Below, piece by piece: positions 51,831 to 62,142 of a stretch of 64,000 nt of DNA. A model generated the notes under the pieces. That model did not search any database, was not told where the DNA came from, and was given only the letters and a program-made list of their open reading frames with translations. Position 1 is the first letter of the stretch; each line of letters opens with the position of its first letter. The stretch is from Saccharum officinarum (lineage: Eukaryota; Streptophyta; Magnoliopsida; Poales; Poaceae), in the NCBI GenBank assembly GCA_020631735.1, contig CM036221.1:13931381-13995380 (forward strand), written 5' to 3'. The position numbers and the translations under genes were made by a program.

Positions 51831-54800
51831 TGTAACACCCTCGGTGTTACCGTGTGTAACCTTGCACTTAAACATGTCATGAGTTTTTTTTATTTATGTG
51901 TTTTAGCTTGCGCCTTGTTCGTGGGATCATTTTAGTAAATCGAATTAGCTAATGAAAATATTAAATTGAAGGTTTCCGCGTTAACCGTGTTGTAGCGATT
52001 AAGGTTCAAAACGAATTTTATTTAACAAAACTGTTATAGAACTTGTATATAACGCTTTAACGAGTTGTGAAGTAATGTTTTCGAGGAGTGTACTGCAACC
52101 TGTGCGGGGGCGAAGTAAGTTCGTTAGCTAGCTTTTCTAATAACCTGAAACGCGAACTCGCAACGTAATTCAACCCTGGACTTAGTGTTTCTCAAGTCGT
52201 GTGAAAGCTTGGCAAGGCCGTGTTGGCGAGTCCGTTCCGTGAAATCTAGTTCCTTGGTGGCGGTATGTTTTGGCTCAGAACGATAGCCTAGTGTACCCTC
52301 TTGGTGTTGGTGAAGATCGTTCGGTCGCTCGATCACTCGTTTTGGCGTGACAGGGACTTTAAGATTCGTGCGCGTGCCGTGTCGCGGTTGGTTGGCCAGC
52401 CGAGCGCGGTCACCGTGTGGTCGCTGTGTGCGTCGCGCTGCGTTGCGTCTCGGGCCCGCGCGCGGCCGCGGTTGGAAGCCGGCCGAGGCTGCCGTGCCCT
52501 GTTGCTGTGGCAGTTGACGTCGTGCGAGGGTTGCGTGTCCCGCCGCTGTTGGGGTGGTCCCTCACCGTGCCGCCCTTGCCTCACCGTCGCGTCGTCGCTT
52601 GGTCGGTGGCTGCCCCGGCCTCGCTGGCACGGCACCGTCTGGGTTAGGCGGACAACAGGCGTGCGCTTGTGTCGGGTTGGGAGTAACTCACCGTACCAGC
52701 TCTACCAACTCAGCCCAGCTGCCTTTTTCGAGTTGGGCGACTTGCCGTTCTCCCCTGTTTCCGCCATCGCCGCTTTGAAACCGCCTATGAGCCCCTTACT
52801 GTCTCCTCCATCTCACGCCAATTCGACGTGGGCGTAGGGTCGCAGCGACCTGGCCCACCTCCCCGACCGTGCACCTAAGCTTTTGGAGCTGCGACGGCTT
52901 CCAATTAGAGTGTAGGTCTGACCGCGCCATTCTCGGTCGGAACTTCCCCTTTTTCTTGAACCGTTTCCACCGACCGTCCCAGGCCAATTGGTCGCACCTC
53001 TCGAGCCTCCTTGGTCCCCTTTGCGTGGTGCTCACCGTCGTCGTGGTTGTGGCGCCCTATTTCTTCGGTGACGCGCCCGCGCCGTCGCGGAGCGTCGTCT
53101 TGCCCTTCGGGCGCGCGTGGCCAGGTCGTCTCGGGCAAGCTCGGACAAAGCCACCACCTCGGCCGTGTTCGTGGTAAGTCACCGATGCTCGTAGATCACC
53201 TCGTTCGGTTTGCCTTGGCCGCAGCTCACCGGAACGGCGACGCCACTCCCTGCAGGTTGCCGCTGCCGTGGAGGAGTCGCCCTGCTTCGTCTCCGCTCTC
53301 CGAACCACCGTCCATCATCGCGGGTCGCTTGGTAAGTGGGTGTTTCCCCTTAGGTGCAAGGTAGAGGTCTTCCTCTGGCTGGCGTAACCGGCCAGTGCCA
53401 GCCAGAGCCACGCTGGCGTGCGGAGGAACGTCGGGGACCGCCTAGTTGTAAAGACGAGTTTTCAGAAGGGTGCTTGTGCAAGGTCTCTGAGTGCGGGAAT
53501 AGTGCGTTGTTGGTCGCGCCATTTGTAGCTAGCCTGGGGTCTCTTTTGCAAAGTGTGCTGGCGCGCGCGGGTTTTCCCCGGCCATGGGCCGAGTCTCGTG
53601 GGCCGCGTGCGCGAGCGCGTGCTGCGCGCGGCGCGAGGTGGGCCGCGCGGTCGGGCCGCCCGGGAAAACGGTTTTCTGGATTTAGCGATTTTAGAAATAC
53701 TTTGTAATTTAGTTTTTGAAGCAAACTTTGAGGAATTTTAGTGACCTACGTAAATGTCCAAAAATCATGAAACCACTTTTGTTGACTTTCTAAATTCATG
53801 CTCTGTCAGATAGTAATTTTCTTTGGTGCAGTGCTGTAGTGTTGCTCGGTCGTTTAAATTAATGCATAAAGCGACGTTTCTTTTACTGCAAGGAATTTTC
53901 GTGGCAAATCGAGGATAGCCCTAGCTCTAAAATTTTTTACAGTAGCTGCTTAATATTGTTAGATGCTTACTGTAATTTTTATGGCCATTAAATAGCTTGT
54001 TTATTAGGGTATCTAATTTTCCCTAGTAGTGCTTGTAGTAAATCGGTAATCGAAAAGTGGTGCGCTTGTTAGTTGCCAAAGTTGGATTGCTTCAAGTTAA
54101 CCTTGTTAGTAGAAAGATGATAGCTTAGCATATTAGCTATTAGGGTTACCGTGTCATCCTTTTAAGTGTGGTCCTACCATTGCATGCATGTAGATCACGA
54201 GGGAGGCGAGTACGTGGCCGTGGAGGAGCCGGACTACGAGGAGGTCATCGAGGAATACGAGGAGGAAATCTTCGTACCTGAGGAGTTCCAGGAGCCTTCC
54301 GCTACTGACACCTCCGACTTTGCGCCTGCCCAAGGCAAGCCCCGGTGCATAACCCTTGTTTTTGCAAATCTGATTTATATTTAAATGTTGTGCATTTAAG
54401 TTACAGGAATTTTATGATGCCCACATGCATATATACATACCCATGAGTCTTACTAGTACAGGATCGCGTAGTTGCTTTGCTTAGGATTATCGGTAGAGTG
54501 AGCAACCTGTCGTTGCTCACAATAGAGAGTTACTCATATGATTATTACATTTTGGATAACATGGTGGAAAGGAAATGGCGACCGGGCAGGGATGTGGTAT
54601 GGGTATTGGTGGGTGTAGCAAGTTATGTCCCGCGGCCACGGGGCATAATTGGGTTGCACTGTTTCCCTGTCCGTGTCAATTAAGGACCGTTCGTTGCATG
54701 GACCCTGGTCAAGTCAAAGATCTTCTTATCCCGAGCATATACTAGCGGATGGGGGCTAGGAAGACTTGTTACTCTCTTGTCATGGGCTCCGGCTCTTTCC

Positions 54801-55667
54801 GGACCGACTGATTGGAGGCGGGGATAGGACCGTATTGAGGCCGGGCCTCAAGTACGGGAGCTAGGAGTCCAAGTTTGGACGGGGACCTAGAAACCCGTGA
54901 CAGGAGGGGAACGAGTTGGTCTTGCTTGTGCCTAGGGTACAAGCGAGGCGTGTGTTTTTCGGGGTACCCAGTTGGGCACATTGATTCGCGAATCGCCGTT
55001 TCTGCGTGACGGTACGGCTTGGCTATGCTCTGGCATCGTAGTAATGATTGGCTAATGAAATGATGAAGAAATGGTCCTGAATTGCTCAACTTTTGCTTGA
55101 TTATAGCATAGGTGCTTACATAGATTATTGGTTAATGAATAAAATACGGCTTCTAAAAAGTTCAGAATTAAGGACACACTCTTAGTGCTGCTTCTCGCAA
55201 ACAAGAAAACCCACCAGCCATCAAGCCTACCATAATCCTTGAGAGTCGGGGAAATATAATCCCCAGTCGGGTAAGTCTTGCGAGTACATTGTGTACTCAG
55301 GGTTATTTTACCCTTGTTGCAGGTGCACCTTGAGGAGGTAGGCCTTGTGTGGAGAATTCTTCTGGTGGGCACAGACGGATTCTCATCTCGCTGCGTAGAC
55401 GTTATTTAATTTCCGCTGTTAGATTATTGCACTCTGAACCTCTGGTATTGTAATAACTATTTTCTGAGACTCTATGTTGTATGAAATGGCCTAAGTATTG
55501 TAAGTTTGTACTCATTATTGGATCCCGGGTGTAAAATGTGGAGCGTTCGAGTTCTCCCGTCGGGTGTGCTCGACGGAATCATCTGGTGTAGCTCACTTTC
55601 AGGGCTCTTAGTGCCTAGTGGAAGGCAAGCGCCCTAAAAGTGTGCTAAACTGGGCGATTCCGTCACA
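51831..55667 (+). mobile_element. 5' LTR of a Gypsy element, 3.8 kb
   Basis: Begins TGTAACACCCTCGGTGTTACC and ends CGATTCCGTCACA, two bases before a tRNA-Met primer-binding site. The core 52340-53680 is GC-rich. Near the 3' end, GGGTAAGTCTTGCGAGTACATTG, GTACTCAGGGTTATTTTACCC and TTGTTGCAG match the antisense LTR at 5100-5165. Long LTRs like this occur in Tekay/Del-type chromoviruses; this is a likely, not proven, assignment. It sits in the intron of F-box copy B. No 3' LTR is present. Confidence 0.82.
54175..54384 (+). other. Small acidic reading frame inside the LTR
   Basis: The frame reads YVAVEEPDYEEVIEEYEEEI, then FVPEEFQEPSATDTSDFAPA and QGKPRCIT. The last part has a broken counterpart in the antisense LTR (TPGKPRSI, about 6290-6310), so the segment pre-dates the split of the two elements. 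There is no evidence that it is translated. Confidence 0.45.
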
Positions 55668-55669
55668 GG

Positions 55670-55682
55670 TGGTATCAGAGCC
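55670..55682 (+). other. Primer-binding site (initiator tRNA-Met)
   Basis: TGGTATCAGAGCC, complementary to the 3' end of plant initiator tRNA-Met, two bases after the LTR end. Confidence 0.92.
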
Positions 55683-56150
55683 AATAATGGGTTTACAAGC
55701 TTAATCACCCTTTCAAAAAGCTTAAAAACTTTGACCAACAAAAGAATTATGAGAGTAGGATGCGGTGAAGTCGACGTAATTAAGTATTCGGCCCTAGCAA
55801 TATGGTTTACTAGGATAGTGGCACTGTTTTGCCTAACCATTTTCTGCAGGTACACTAACCTACGTTGCGTAAGAAGCGATAGTTTCGAAAGTGAGTGTAC
55901 GATGTGCCAAAAAATTCTAGCGAAAGGCCGCTATATTTCCGGCTTGAGTGAACGTGTAGGGCGATGCATGCATCTTAAAGTTAAAAACCTGGTTAATCTA
56001 AAAAACCCTTCACGATAACCATAGCTAGTAGCGGGGTAGAACGAGAATTAAAAATAATTGCTTCAACTCTTTTGAAGGTCGTATCATCGTCTCAGTCTCG
56101 TATCCTAAATCCGGAGAAGTGCCCTAATGGTTGGTTCTTATCTGTTACAG

Positions 56151-57174
56151 ATGGACCTGAGGTCCCGCCGTGTGGGAGTTGGGTCTGGTCACGGGAGTAC
56201 CAGCGCTGGAGGGGGCCGCGATCAGGAGGGCCACGGCGAGAACGGTCGCGAGGGTGGTCGCGAGAATGCCAACGGGGAGAGTCAGGACGCCCCACGCTTG
56301 GCTCCTCTTCCTCCTCCACCGCCACCACCGCCTCTGATGACTCAGGCGGAGATGATGGCTGAGTTGTTGGCTTCTCGTCGTGAGACGGTGCGTGCCCTGG
56401 AGTTGATGGCGCAGGCTGTCGGTGGCCTCGCTCGTGGGGGCCCCGATGGCAACGGCGGGAACGGGGGCGGTGCCCGCGGTCTTGAGAGGCCCTGTTCGTA
56501 TCAGGACTTCTTGAAGACTAACCCGCCCACGTTCACGCCGTCTGCAGAGCCTCTGGACGCGGAGCACTGGCTTCGCGTGCTAGAGCAGAAGTTCTTGTTG
56601 CTCGCAGTGACCGATGAGCAGAAGGTGCGCTTCGCCGCACAGCAGCTGTTGGGATCTGCTAGCGCTTGGTGGGATACCTTCAACGCCATGCAGCAGGTGG
56701 ACCACCGGGCGACGTGGCAGGAGTTCACCACTGCCTTCTGGGAGTATTTCATTCCTGTGGGTGTTCTGAACAGGAAGCTCTCAGAGTTCTTGGACCTGAA
56801 GCAGGGAAGCTTGTTTGTGATGGAATATGCCAACAAGTTCAACCATTTGGCACAGTATGCTGGCACCCATGTTGATACAGATGAGAAGAAGAGGGACCGC
56901 TTCTACCGTGGCCTCTCTTGTATTCTACAGAAGGAGCTGTACACTGGGAACTACCAGACTTTCGGCACCCTGATGAATGCAGCCATTGTTATGGAGGGTC
57001 TGCAGCGTGACACTCAGGCTGAGTGGAAGTGCAAGCGGGGGATTTCTGGATCTTCTGGCCATCCGCAGGCGCAGAAGATGCAGGTTGTTAAGAGGATGTC
57101 CTACCATTCTCCTGGTGGACAGTCATCTCGACAGCCTCAGCAGACTCGTCAGGCTCTGACGACTCAGTACCGTG
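56151..57174 (+). pseudogene. Gypsy gag, truncated
   Basis: ATG at 56151 (MDLRSRRVG), a Gly/Pro-rich N-terminus, then the retrotransposon gag/capsid region: HWLRVLEQKFLLL, ASAWWDTF, TWQEFTTAFWEYFIP, FLDLKQGSLFVMEYANKFNHL, RFYRGL. The frame is open up to about 57174, where the sequence changes abruptly to antisense F-box coding sequence. The zinc-knuckle part of gag and all of pol and the 3' LTR are missing. Confidence 0.87.
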
Positions 57175-57254
57175 CACGCGGGATCGTCTGGCGGGAGGCG
57201 GAGGAATGCCTCGCCGAGGAGGTCGTCCGAGAGCTCGCGCGGCGGCGGCGGCAT
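57175..57254 (-). pseudogene. F-box copy B, first 27 codons only
   Basis: On the - strand: ATG at 57254-57252, MPPPPRELSDDLLGEAFLRL and PPDDPAC, matching copy A with one change (P to R at residue 6). It ends at the gag junction. The 5' flank to about 57450 also resembles that of copy A. Confidence 0.87.
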
Positions 57255-57528
57255 GGTTGATCTGCTGATTTGGGGATCGAAGAAAGTGGAGCGAGGGTTC
57301 GGGAATTTCGGGGGTCCGGTGATTTATTTGGGAGGGGAAGACGAAGCGCGGCTGTGTGAACTGCGAATTGGGCTGGGCCTGGGCGCGGGCGCTAGCTGCT
57401 GCTACATGGGTTCGACCATTAGGCCTCAGGAGTCAGGAGTCAGGGGAATGTTTGGGTTGGCCTTTTGATACATGACACAGTTTTTAGTAGCGGTTTTTTT
57501 TTGACAGAACATACTTGTATTATAGTTA

Positions 57529-57779
57529 GGCCTGTTTAGTTCCAAAAAAATTTACAAAATTTTTCAGATTCTCCGTCACATCCGTCACATTGAATCTTTA
57601 GACACATGCATGAAGCATTAAATATAGATAAAAAATAAAACTAATTACACAGTTTAGACAAAATGGACGAGACGAATCTTTTAAGCCTAATTAGACCATG
57701 ATTGGACACTAATTGTCAAATAACAACGAAATTTGCTACAGTGTCATTTTGCAAAAAAAATTTGCAACTAAACAGTCCC
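57529..57779. mobile_element. Tourist-like MITE, TTA target duplication
   Basis: GGCCTGTTTAGTTCC with inverse TTTGCAACTAAACAGTCCC; TTA on both sides (57526-57528, 57780-57782). Confidence 0.85.
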
Positions 57780-58600
57780 TTAAGGAAAATACACAGGCAC
57801 ATACAAATACAAGTACGCCATGTATGGATACAGAGGACAGCTGTCCCACCCAACATTGCTGAAAGGGCCCCAAGAAAAACAAAAATTACAAACTGGTCCC
57901 TGAACCCTTTCCCGGCCGAAGATTCCAGAAATACCCAATGCCTCGTAGAGATCTGAGAGGCTTTGAAGGAAGCCGCAGAAGACACTTGTCTCGTAGGGCC
58001 AGATGAAAAAAATCGTTGGACGCCCATCGGGCGGGGACATGCCCTGAGCTCCCTGGATCTTGGATCGAAGCTTGTCGCCGACGACGACTATCGCCGCGGG
58101 GATGACGAGCAGGATCCAGCCACCGAACAACCAGCAAACCCACAGCAACCACCGCGTCCATGAAACAAAAGGCCAGCATTTCCGACACTCTATCGAGACG
58201 ACGAGCAACCACCGACAAGACTCCTCAACAAAGAGGCGACGGGATCTGGAGCTCCAACTCGGTCTCTAGATCCAGTGAGCCCCCACCTCACAGGCCCACC
58301 GCTAGCACCGAAGGAAGTGTCGACGAGGTGTAAGAGGGCTAGGAGTACCTTATTCCACCATGGCGGCGCCGTCTCCACCTCGCGACCGCCGCCGGGAGAC
58401 CTAACCCTAAACCGAGTACCTAAACTACACCGCCGATCAAAGATCAACTGTCCCCCCCCCCATCTACGGGCCCAAAGGCCGCCGGACGCGGAGGGGAGCG
58501 GCGACCTCGCTGGCAGGAGCACAAGTCGTCCTCTTTTCGCCTCTCTTGCTGTAGCTGTGTGAGAGAGTTCGAGAAAGGGGAAGAAAGAGTACGCAAAGTC
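57780..58600. other. GC-rich sequence, no gene recognised
   Basis: Open frames on both strands (for example 57780-58208 on -) without a motif I can name. The wording at 58265-58430 (CACCGCTAGCACCGAAGG, CGCCGCCGGGAGACCTAACC) looks like the 5' part of a retroelement or a first exon. A C-run (58450-58460) may mark a sequencing problem. Confidence 0.3.
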
Positions 58601-58727
58601 TTTTACGCGACCGGTCGCGCAACGACTTCAGTGCGCGACACCAGGCCACGATGGGCCGGCCCAGCAAACCTCCGCTCCCCTCCGCGCCGGTCTGTTGCTT
58701 CCGCCGTTGGCTCCTCTCCGAGCCGGG

Positions 58728-58950
58728 CACGTGCTTCTGCTCTGCTCCCGCCGGCAGCTTCCCTCCGCGTCGGGCTGCTGCTCTGCTCCCGCCGTCTGCT
58801 GTCCTTCCCGGTGCTCTCTCCCCTGCTCCCGCACGCGCCGTGCACGTGCTGCTGCTCTGCTCCCGCCGGCCGGTCCCCTCCGCGCCGGGCTGCTGCTGTG
58901 CTCCCGCCATCCGTTGTCCTTCCTGGTCCTCTCTCCCCTGCTCCCGCAAG
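58728..58950. repeat. 115-bp tandem duplication, GC-rich
   Basis: Units start at 58728 and 58843 with CACGTGCTnCTGCTCTGCTC and share CTGTCCTTCC and CTCTCTCCCCTGCTCCCGCA near the end. Pyrimidine-rich on the + strand; looks like promoter or 5'-leader sequence of a lost gene. Confidence 0.85.
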
Positions 58951-59047
58951 TAAGCTCCTCGTTCTTCCATCCCCTGCTCCTCCCTTCTCTGCAACCTCCT
59001 CCCTCCCTGGATTTTGTTTGTTTTTCTCAGCCTCTTCGGTCGAGGCC

Positions 59048-59174
59048 ATGGAGGACGTCTGCCGCGACTGCGCGCCCTACTCCCACGGCGTCGTCCGCTT
59101 TCGCCTCGGCTTCTCCCGCATCCTCGCCGACCTTGTGCTAGGCTGGCGGCCGCCACCCCCATCGCTGCCGCCAG
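59048..59174 (+). pseudogene. Possible first exon of a captured gene fragment
   Basis: ATG in good context: MEDVCRDCAPYSHGVVRFRL, then GFSRILADLVLGWRPPPP, and a possible donor, CCGCCAG/GTTCCT at 59175. I do not recognise the family. The following sequence is intron-like. Confidence 0.4.
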
Positions 59175-59484
59175 GTTCCTGTTGCTTATACATACACATG
59201 CACACGCACGTATGGTGCTCTTCTTGCTCCCTTCCCTCTCTGTCCTTTTCTAGTACTAGTGAGGAAGTGGTTGGTTTCTAGCGCAGCACAGCAGTCTATA
59301 TGCAGGACTAGCGGTTAGTTCTCCAAATCTTTATGCTTTCTCTCTTTCTTTTCCGTTTTTGAGGATTGGGTGTAGCATTTTGAGTGAGGAAAGGTTAATA
59401 AATCTGTACAAAGGGGAGATTTTGCAAGACAAGATGACGAGGAAATCGTGTGTTTGCTTGGGATGTGAGAGGTAACTCTCCTAG

Positions 59485-59650
59485 GAATTCCATTTTAGTA
59501 TTAGTATTTAATTTCAGTTTCGTATTTTCAGTTTTTAATTTCAGTTTGCATTTTTATTTTTTAAATTTCAGCTTGTAATTTCATTTTAGCAATCTCAGTT
59601 TGTAATTTTAGTTTTCAATTTGATTTTGAGATTCCTTTCCAGTTCAGTTT
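59485..59650. repeat. T-rich degenerate repeat, left block
   Basis: Variations of AATTTCAGTTTGTAATTTTAGTTTTCAATTTCATTTT, repeated about five times. The same wording fills 60785-61365. Confidence 0.75.
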
Positions 59651-59699
59651 CAGTTTCAGAATTTGCGATATGACTGTGACAATCAAGTGGAAAATATAT

Positions 59700-59852
59700 G
59701 TATTTCACTGAACTAAGCGCAGGAACAGAATCTCTTATGTTGCCACTGGATGATAATGCTAGGGTGTTTGACAGCTTTGCTTTCATTTTCCTGCAAAAGA
59801 TTCCTCAGTCGAATGTGTTTGACATGTTTGGGAAAGCTTTTGGTTCAGGCTA
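59700..59852 (+). pseudogene. Short coding-like fragment upstream of the GAA1 piece
   Basis: One frame reads GTESLMLPLDDNARVFDSFA, then FIFLQKIPQSNVFDMFGKAFG before a stop. The composition is protein-like but I cannot assign it, and the GAA1 frame starts in a different register right after it. Confidence 0.35.
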
Positions 59853-60525
59853 ATTGAAGGAGTGGTGCGTTCTGTGAACAATCTGCTTGAGAAGTTCCAT
59901 ATCCTTTTTCCTGTACTTCCTTGTTGCTCCAAGCAAGTTCATTTCAGTTGGCGTGTATATGATTGCGTTTGCATTGCTGTTGGCACCTCTCCCAATAGTT
60001 GCTGGTGCCCTTGCTGATGGCAGTACAAGCTTGGAAAAACCAGTAGATAAGTTGAACGAACACGGTAAAGCAAATGACATTGCCGATATCCCACAAAGCA
60101 AGGGTGGATCATGTAAATGGCTTCAAGCTGCAAAAGTATTGCTTGTTATCCAACTATGGGCAGTACTTGTTTCTCTCCATCGTCATACTGATCGCCCTGT
60201 CTGTCTTGTTTGGCTCACTATACTCAGCTAGTGTTGAATGGAAACTTCTGAAAGCTACCATGATCACTTCCATCTCCATCGGGTTGGGGCTCATGTCAAT
60301 CATAAATTTCGCCACTGCTCAGCTTGCTGCTCTGATAGTGGTCCCAATGTGTTTGTTTTCTCGGCCTCTGAAGGCATCAGGGATGAATTTTCTTCCTCAG
60401 GCAGTATTATTAGCTTCAAACATAGTGTTTGTTGTGTTGAGTTTTCCTACAGCTGCAGTGCTGATTATGAAAGGAGTGTCCAGGGGGTCGTGTTTGTGGT
60501 CAATAGATTTTGCCACTTGCTCCAT
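59850..60525 (+). pseudogene. GAA1: GPI transamidase subunit GAA1, frameshifted fragment
   Basis: GAA1 is the ER-membrane subunit of the complex that attaches GPI anchors to proteins. In three frames in turn, the sequence reads RLIEGVVRSVNNLLEKFH; then FFLYFLVAPSKFISVGVYMI with ALLLAPLPIVAGAL and WLQAAKVLLVIQLWAVLVSL; then VEWKLLKATMITSISIGLGL, MSIINFATAQLAALIVVPMC and MNFLPQAVLLASNI. These are consecutive C-terminal transmembrane segments of plant GAA1. Frame breaks lie near 59901 and near 60170; at the second, the segment normally found after WAVLVSL seems to be missing. The pieces are joined without introns, so it may come from processed RNA, although only part of the gene is here. The identification is from remembered family wording. 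Confidence 0.8.
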
Positions 60526-60770
60526 ATATAACTTGCTACATTCTTCGTAATTAAACTTGCTACACACAAGGTCATGCAGCTTGTAGTGTTTATTAGCTTC
60601 AAACATAGTGTTTGCTGTGTTGGGCTTTCCTCCAACTGCAGTGCTGATTATGAAAGGAGTGTCTAAGGGGTCGTGTTCGTGGTCAATAGATTTTGCCACT
60701 TGCTCCATATATAACTTGCTACATTCTTCGTAATTAAACTTGCCACACACAGGGTAATGCAGCTTGTAGT
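60411..60770. repeat. 180-bp tandem duplication including the GAA1 end
   Basis: Units at 60411-60590 and 60591-60770, both with TTAGCTTCAAACATAGTGTT, TGATTATGAAAGGAGTGTC, GGTCAATAGATTTTGCCAC and CATTCTTCGTAATTAAACTTG. The second keeps GGGCTTTCCTCCAAC where the first has GAGTTTTCCTACAGC. Confidence 0.92.
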
Positions 60771-60784
60771 GTCTACTTTAGTTT

Positions 60785-61365
60785 TCAGGAACTAAAATTG
60801 TCAATTTCAATTCAATTTTTTGGTTGTCAATTTTAGTTTCAGTTCTATGTTAAAGTTTTTATTTTCTTTTTCTAATTTTAGTTTTCAATTTCATTTTGTA
60901 ATTTTAGTTTTTAATTTCATTTTAGCAATTTCAATTAGTAATTTCAGTTTGTAATTTCAATTTATATCTTTTTCAGTTTTTTAGTTTTATTTTTTAGTCT
61001 TTTTTTAATTGTTTTAGTTTCATAGTTCAGCTACCCTTTTAGGTTCGAATGTCTTTCTAAATCCTGCATATTAGTTGTCTCACCAACAATGTTTAAGTTG
61101 TTACAAAAGGGTAGCCATTGCACACATAAGTTGACACAAAAGAATTAGCCCCTCAGTTTCAGTTTTCAGTCAAATTTTTTTTTTTCAATTTTTAGTTTTA
61201 GTGTTCAATCATTTTTTAAATGTTTTTCAGTCCTTTTTTCAGTTTTTAGTTTCATTTGTCAGTCTTGTTTTTGAGTTTCAGATTTCAGATTTTTCAGTCT
61301 TGTTTTTTTTTAGTTTCAGATTTCAGGTTTTTTAGTATTTATTTTAGTTTCAAATTTTAGTCACT
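60785..61365. repeat. T-rich degenerate repeat, right block
   Basis: Runs of AGTTTTCAATTTCATTTTG-like units over about 580 bp, broken by the unique-looking segment 61036-61130. Strand bias is extreme (almost no G on the + strand outside CAG/TAG words). Confidence 0.75.
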
Positions 61366-61466
61366 CTTTTAGTTCGAATGTTTTCCTAAATCCAACAAAT
61401 TAGTTGCCTCACCTACAAATATATAAGTTGTTACAAAAGGGTAACTGTTGCATACATAAGTTGCCA
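61036..61466. repeat. Direct repeat pair, 95 bp, 330 bp apart
   Basis: 61036-61130 (CTTTTAGGTTCGAATGTCTTTCTAAATC ... TTGTTACAAAAGGGTAGCC) matches 61366-61465. Each follows a T-rich block, so block plus tail were duplicated together. Confidence 0.85.
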
Positions 61467-61477
61467 TAACAGAGATC

Positions 61478-62033
61478 ACCTCACTCCAATTGTCCGTCTC
61501 CGAGGAGTACACACAGCATACATGACAAGGCCGTGACTCCAGATAAAGGCCACACGGAAGGGCCCTCGGTGGCATTTGCGGTGGTCGCAGTCGTAGCCTT
61601 CCGCGACGGCGTAGAGCACAGTGGCGTTGCATGATACGTCCTTGGGTGGGGGCGAGGGCCGGGGCAGGCAGCGCTGCTCGTTCGTCAAGGGGTCCTAGAC
61701 GATGAGGTCATAGTTTAGCTGGATGCAGAGGCTTGGGCTTGGCGCGAGGAAGAGGACACGACCGTGGCGGCAATCGAGCACGACCCGCCCCGGGAGGTCA
61801 CGGGCGGCGGGGCGGCCGGAGGCAGGGTTGTTGGGGACGAAGCGGGACCCCACGACTGATGGCGTCCGGTAAAGCTCCTGGCGGCGGCGGCGGAAGGCGG
61901 GGTCAGCGAGAATGCGGCGCCAGCGTTTGTAGGTGAGGGAGGCGCGGAGGAGGCAAGCGGGATCGTCCGGCAGGAGGCGGAGGAATGCCTCGCCGAGGAG
62001 GTCGTCCGACAGCTCGGGCGGCGGCGGTGGCAT
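61478..62033 (-). pseudogene. F-box copy D, truncated and broken
   Basis: ATG at 62033 (MPPPPPELSDDLLGEAFLRL). The frame follows copy A through DLPGRVVLDCRHGRVLFLAP to NYDLIV, where the expected TGG (Trp) is TAG at 61697-61695. Homology continues (DPLTNEQRCLPRPSPPPKDV, GPFRVAFIWSHG), with a small deletion relative to copy A (SGNYA region) and a frame change before VYSSETDNWSEVISV. It stops at about 61478, where unrelated T-rich flank begins. It lacks the last half of the protein and the terminal exon. Confidence 0.9.
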
Positions 62034-62142
62034 GGTTGGGTCGCTCGGTCGATGGAAGAACGCGAGGCGAGGGTTTGAGTTTTGACATTTGGGCATCTAG
62101 GAGGAGAAAATTGCATTTTTAGCAGCCCAAACAATACGCTTA

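Larger units (their letters stand above)
45080..57480. repeat. Segmental duplication, unit 2
   Basis: Counterpart of 36737-44260, in the same orientation, enlarged by the Gypsy element at 51831-57174 and by different MITEs. The F-box body is missing except for the ends. Confidence 0.75.

Noticed and set aside
56145..56567. 140-codon antisense frame across gag
   Set aside because: Shadow of the gag frame, which has clear capsid motifs.
58464..59281. Frames of 230-240 codons on both strands
   Set aside because: Low-complexity Arg/Gly/Gln or Pro/Ser/Leu products of the GC-rich tandem repeat; no domain, and both strands are open, as expected of biased composition.
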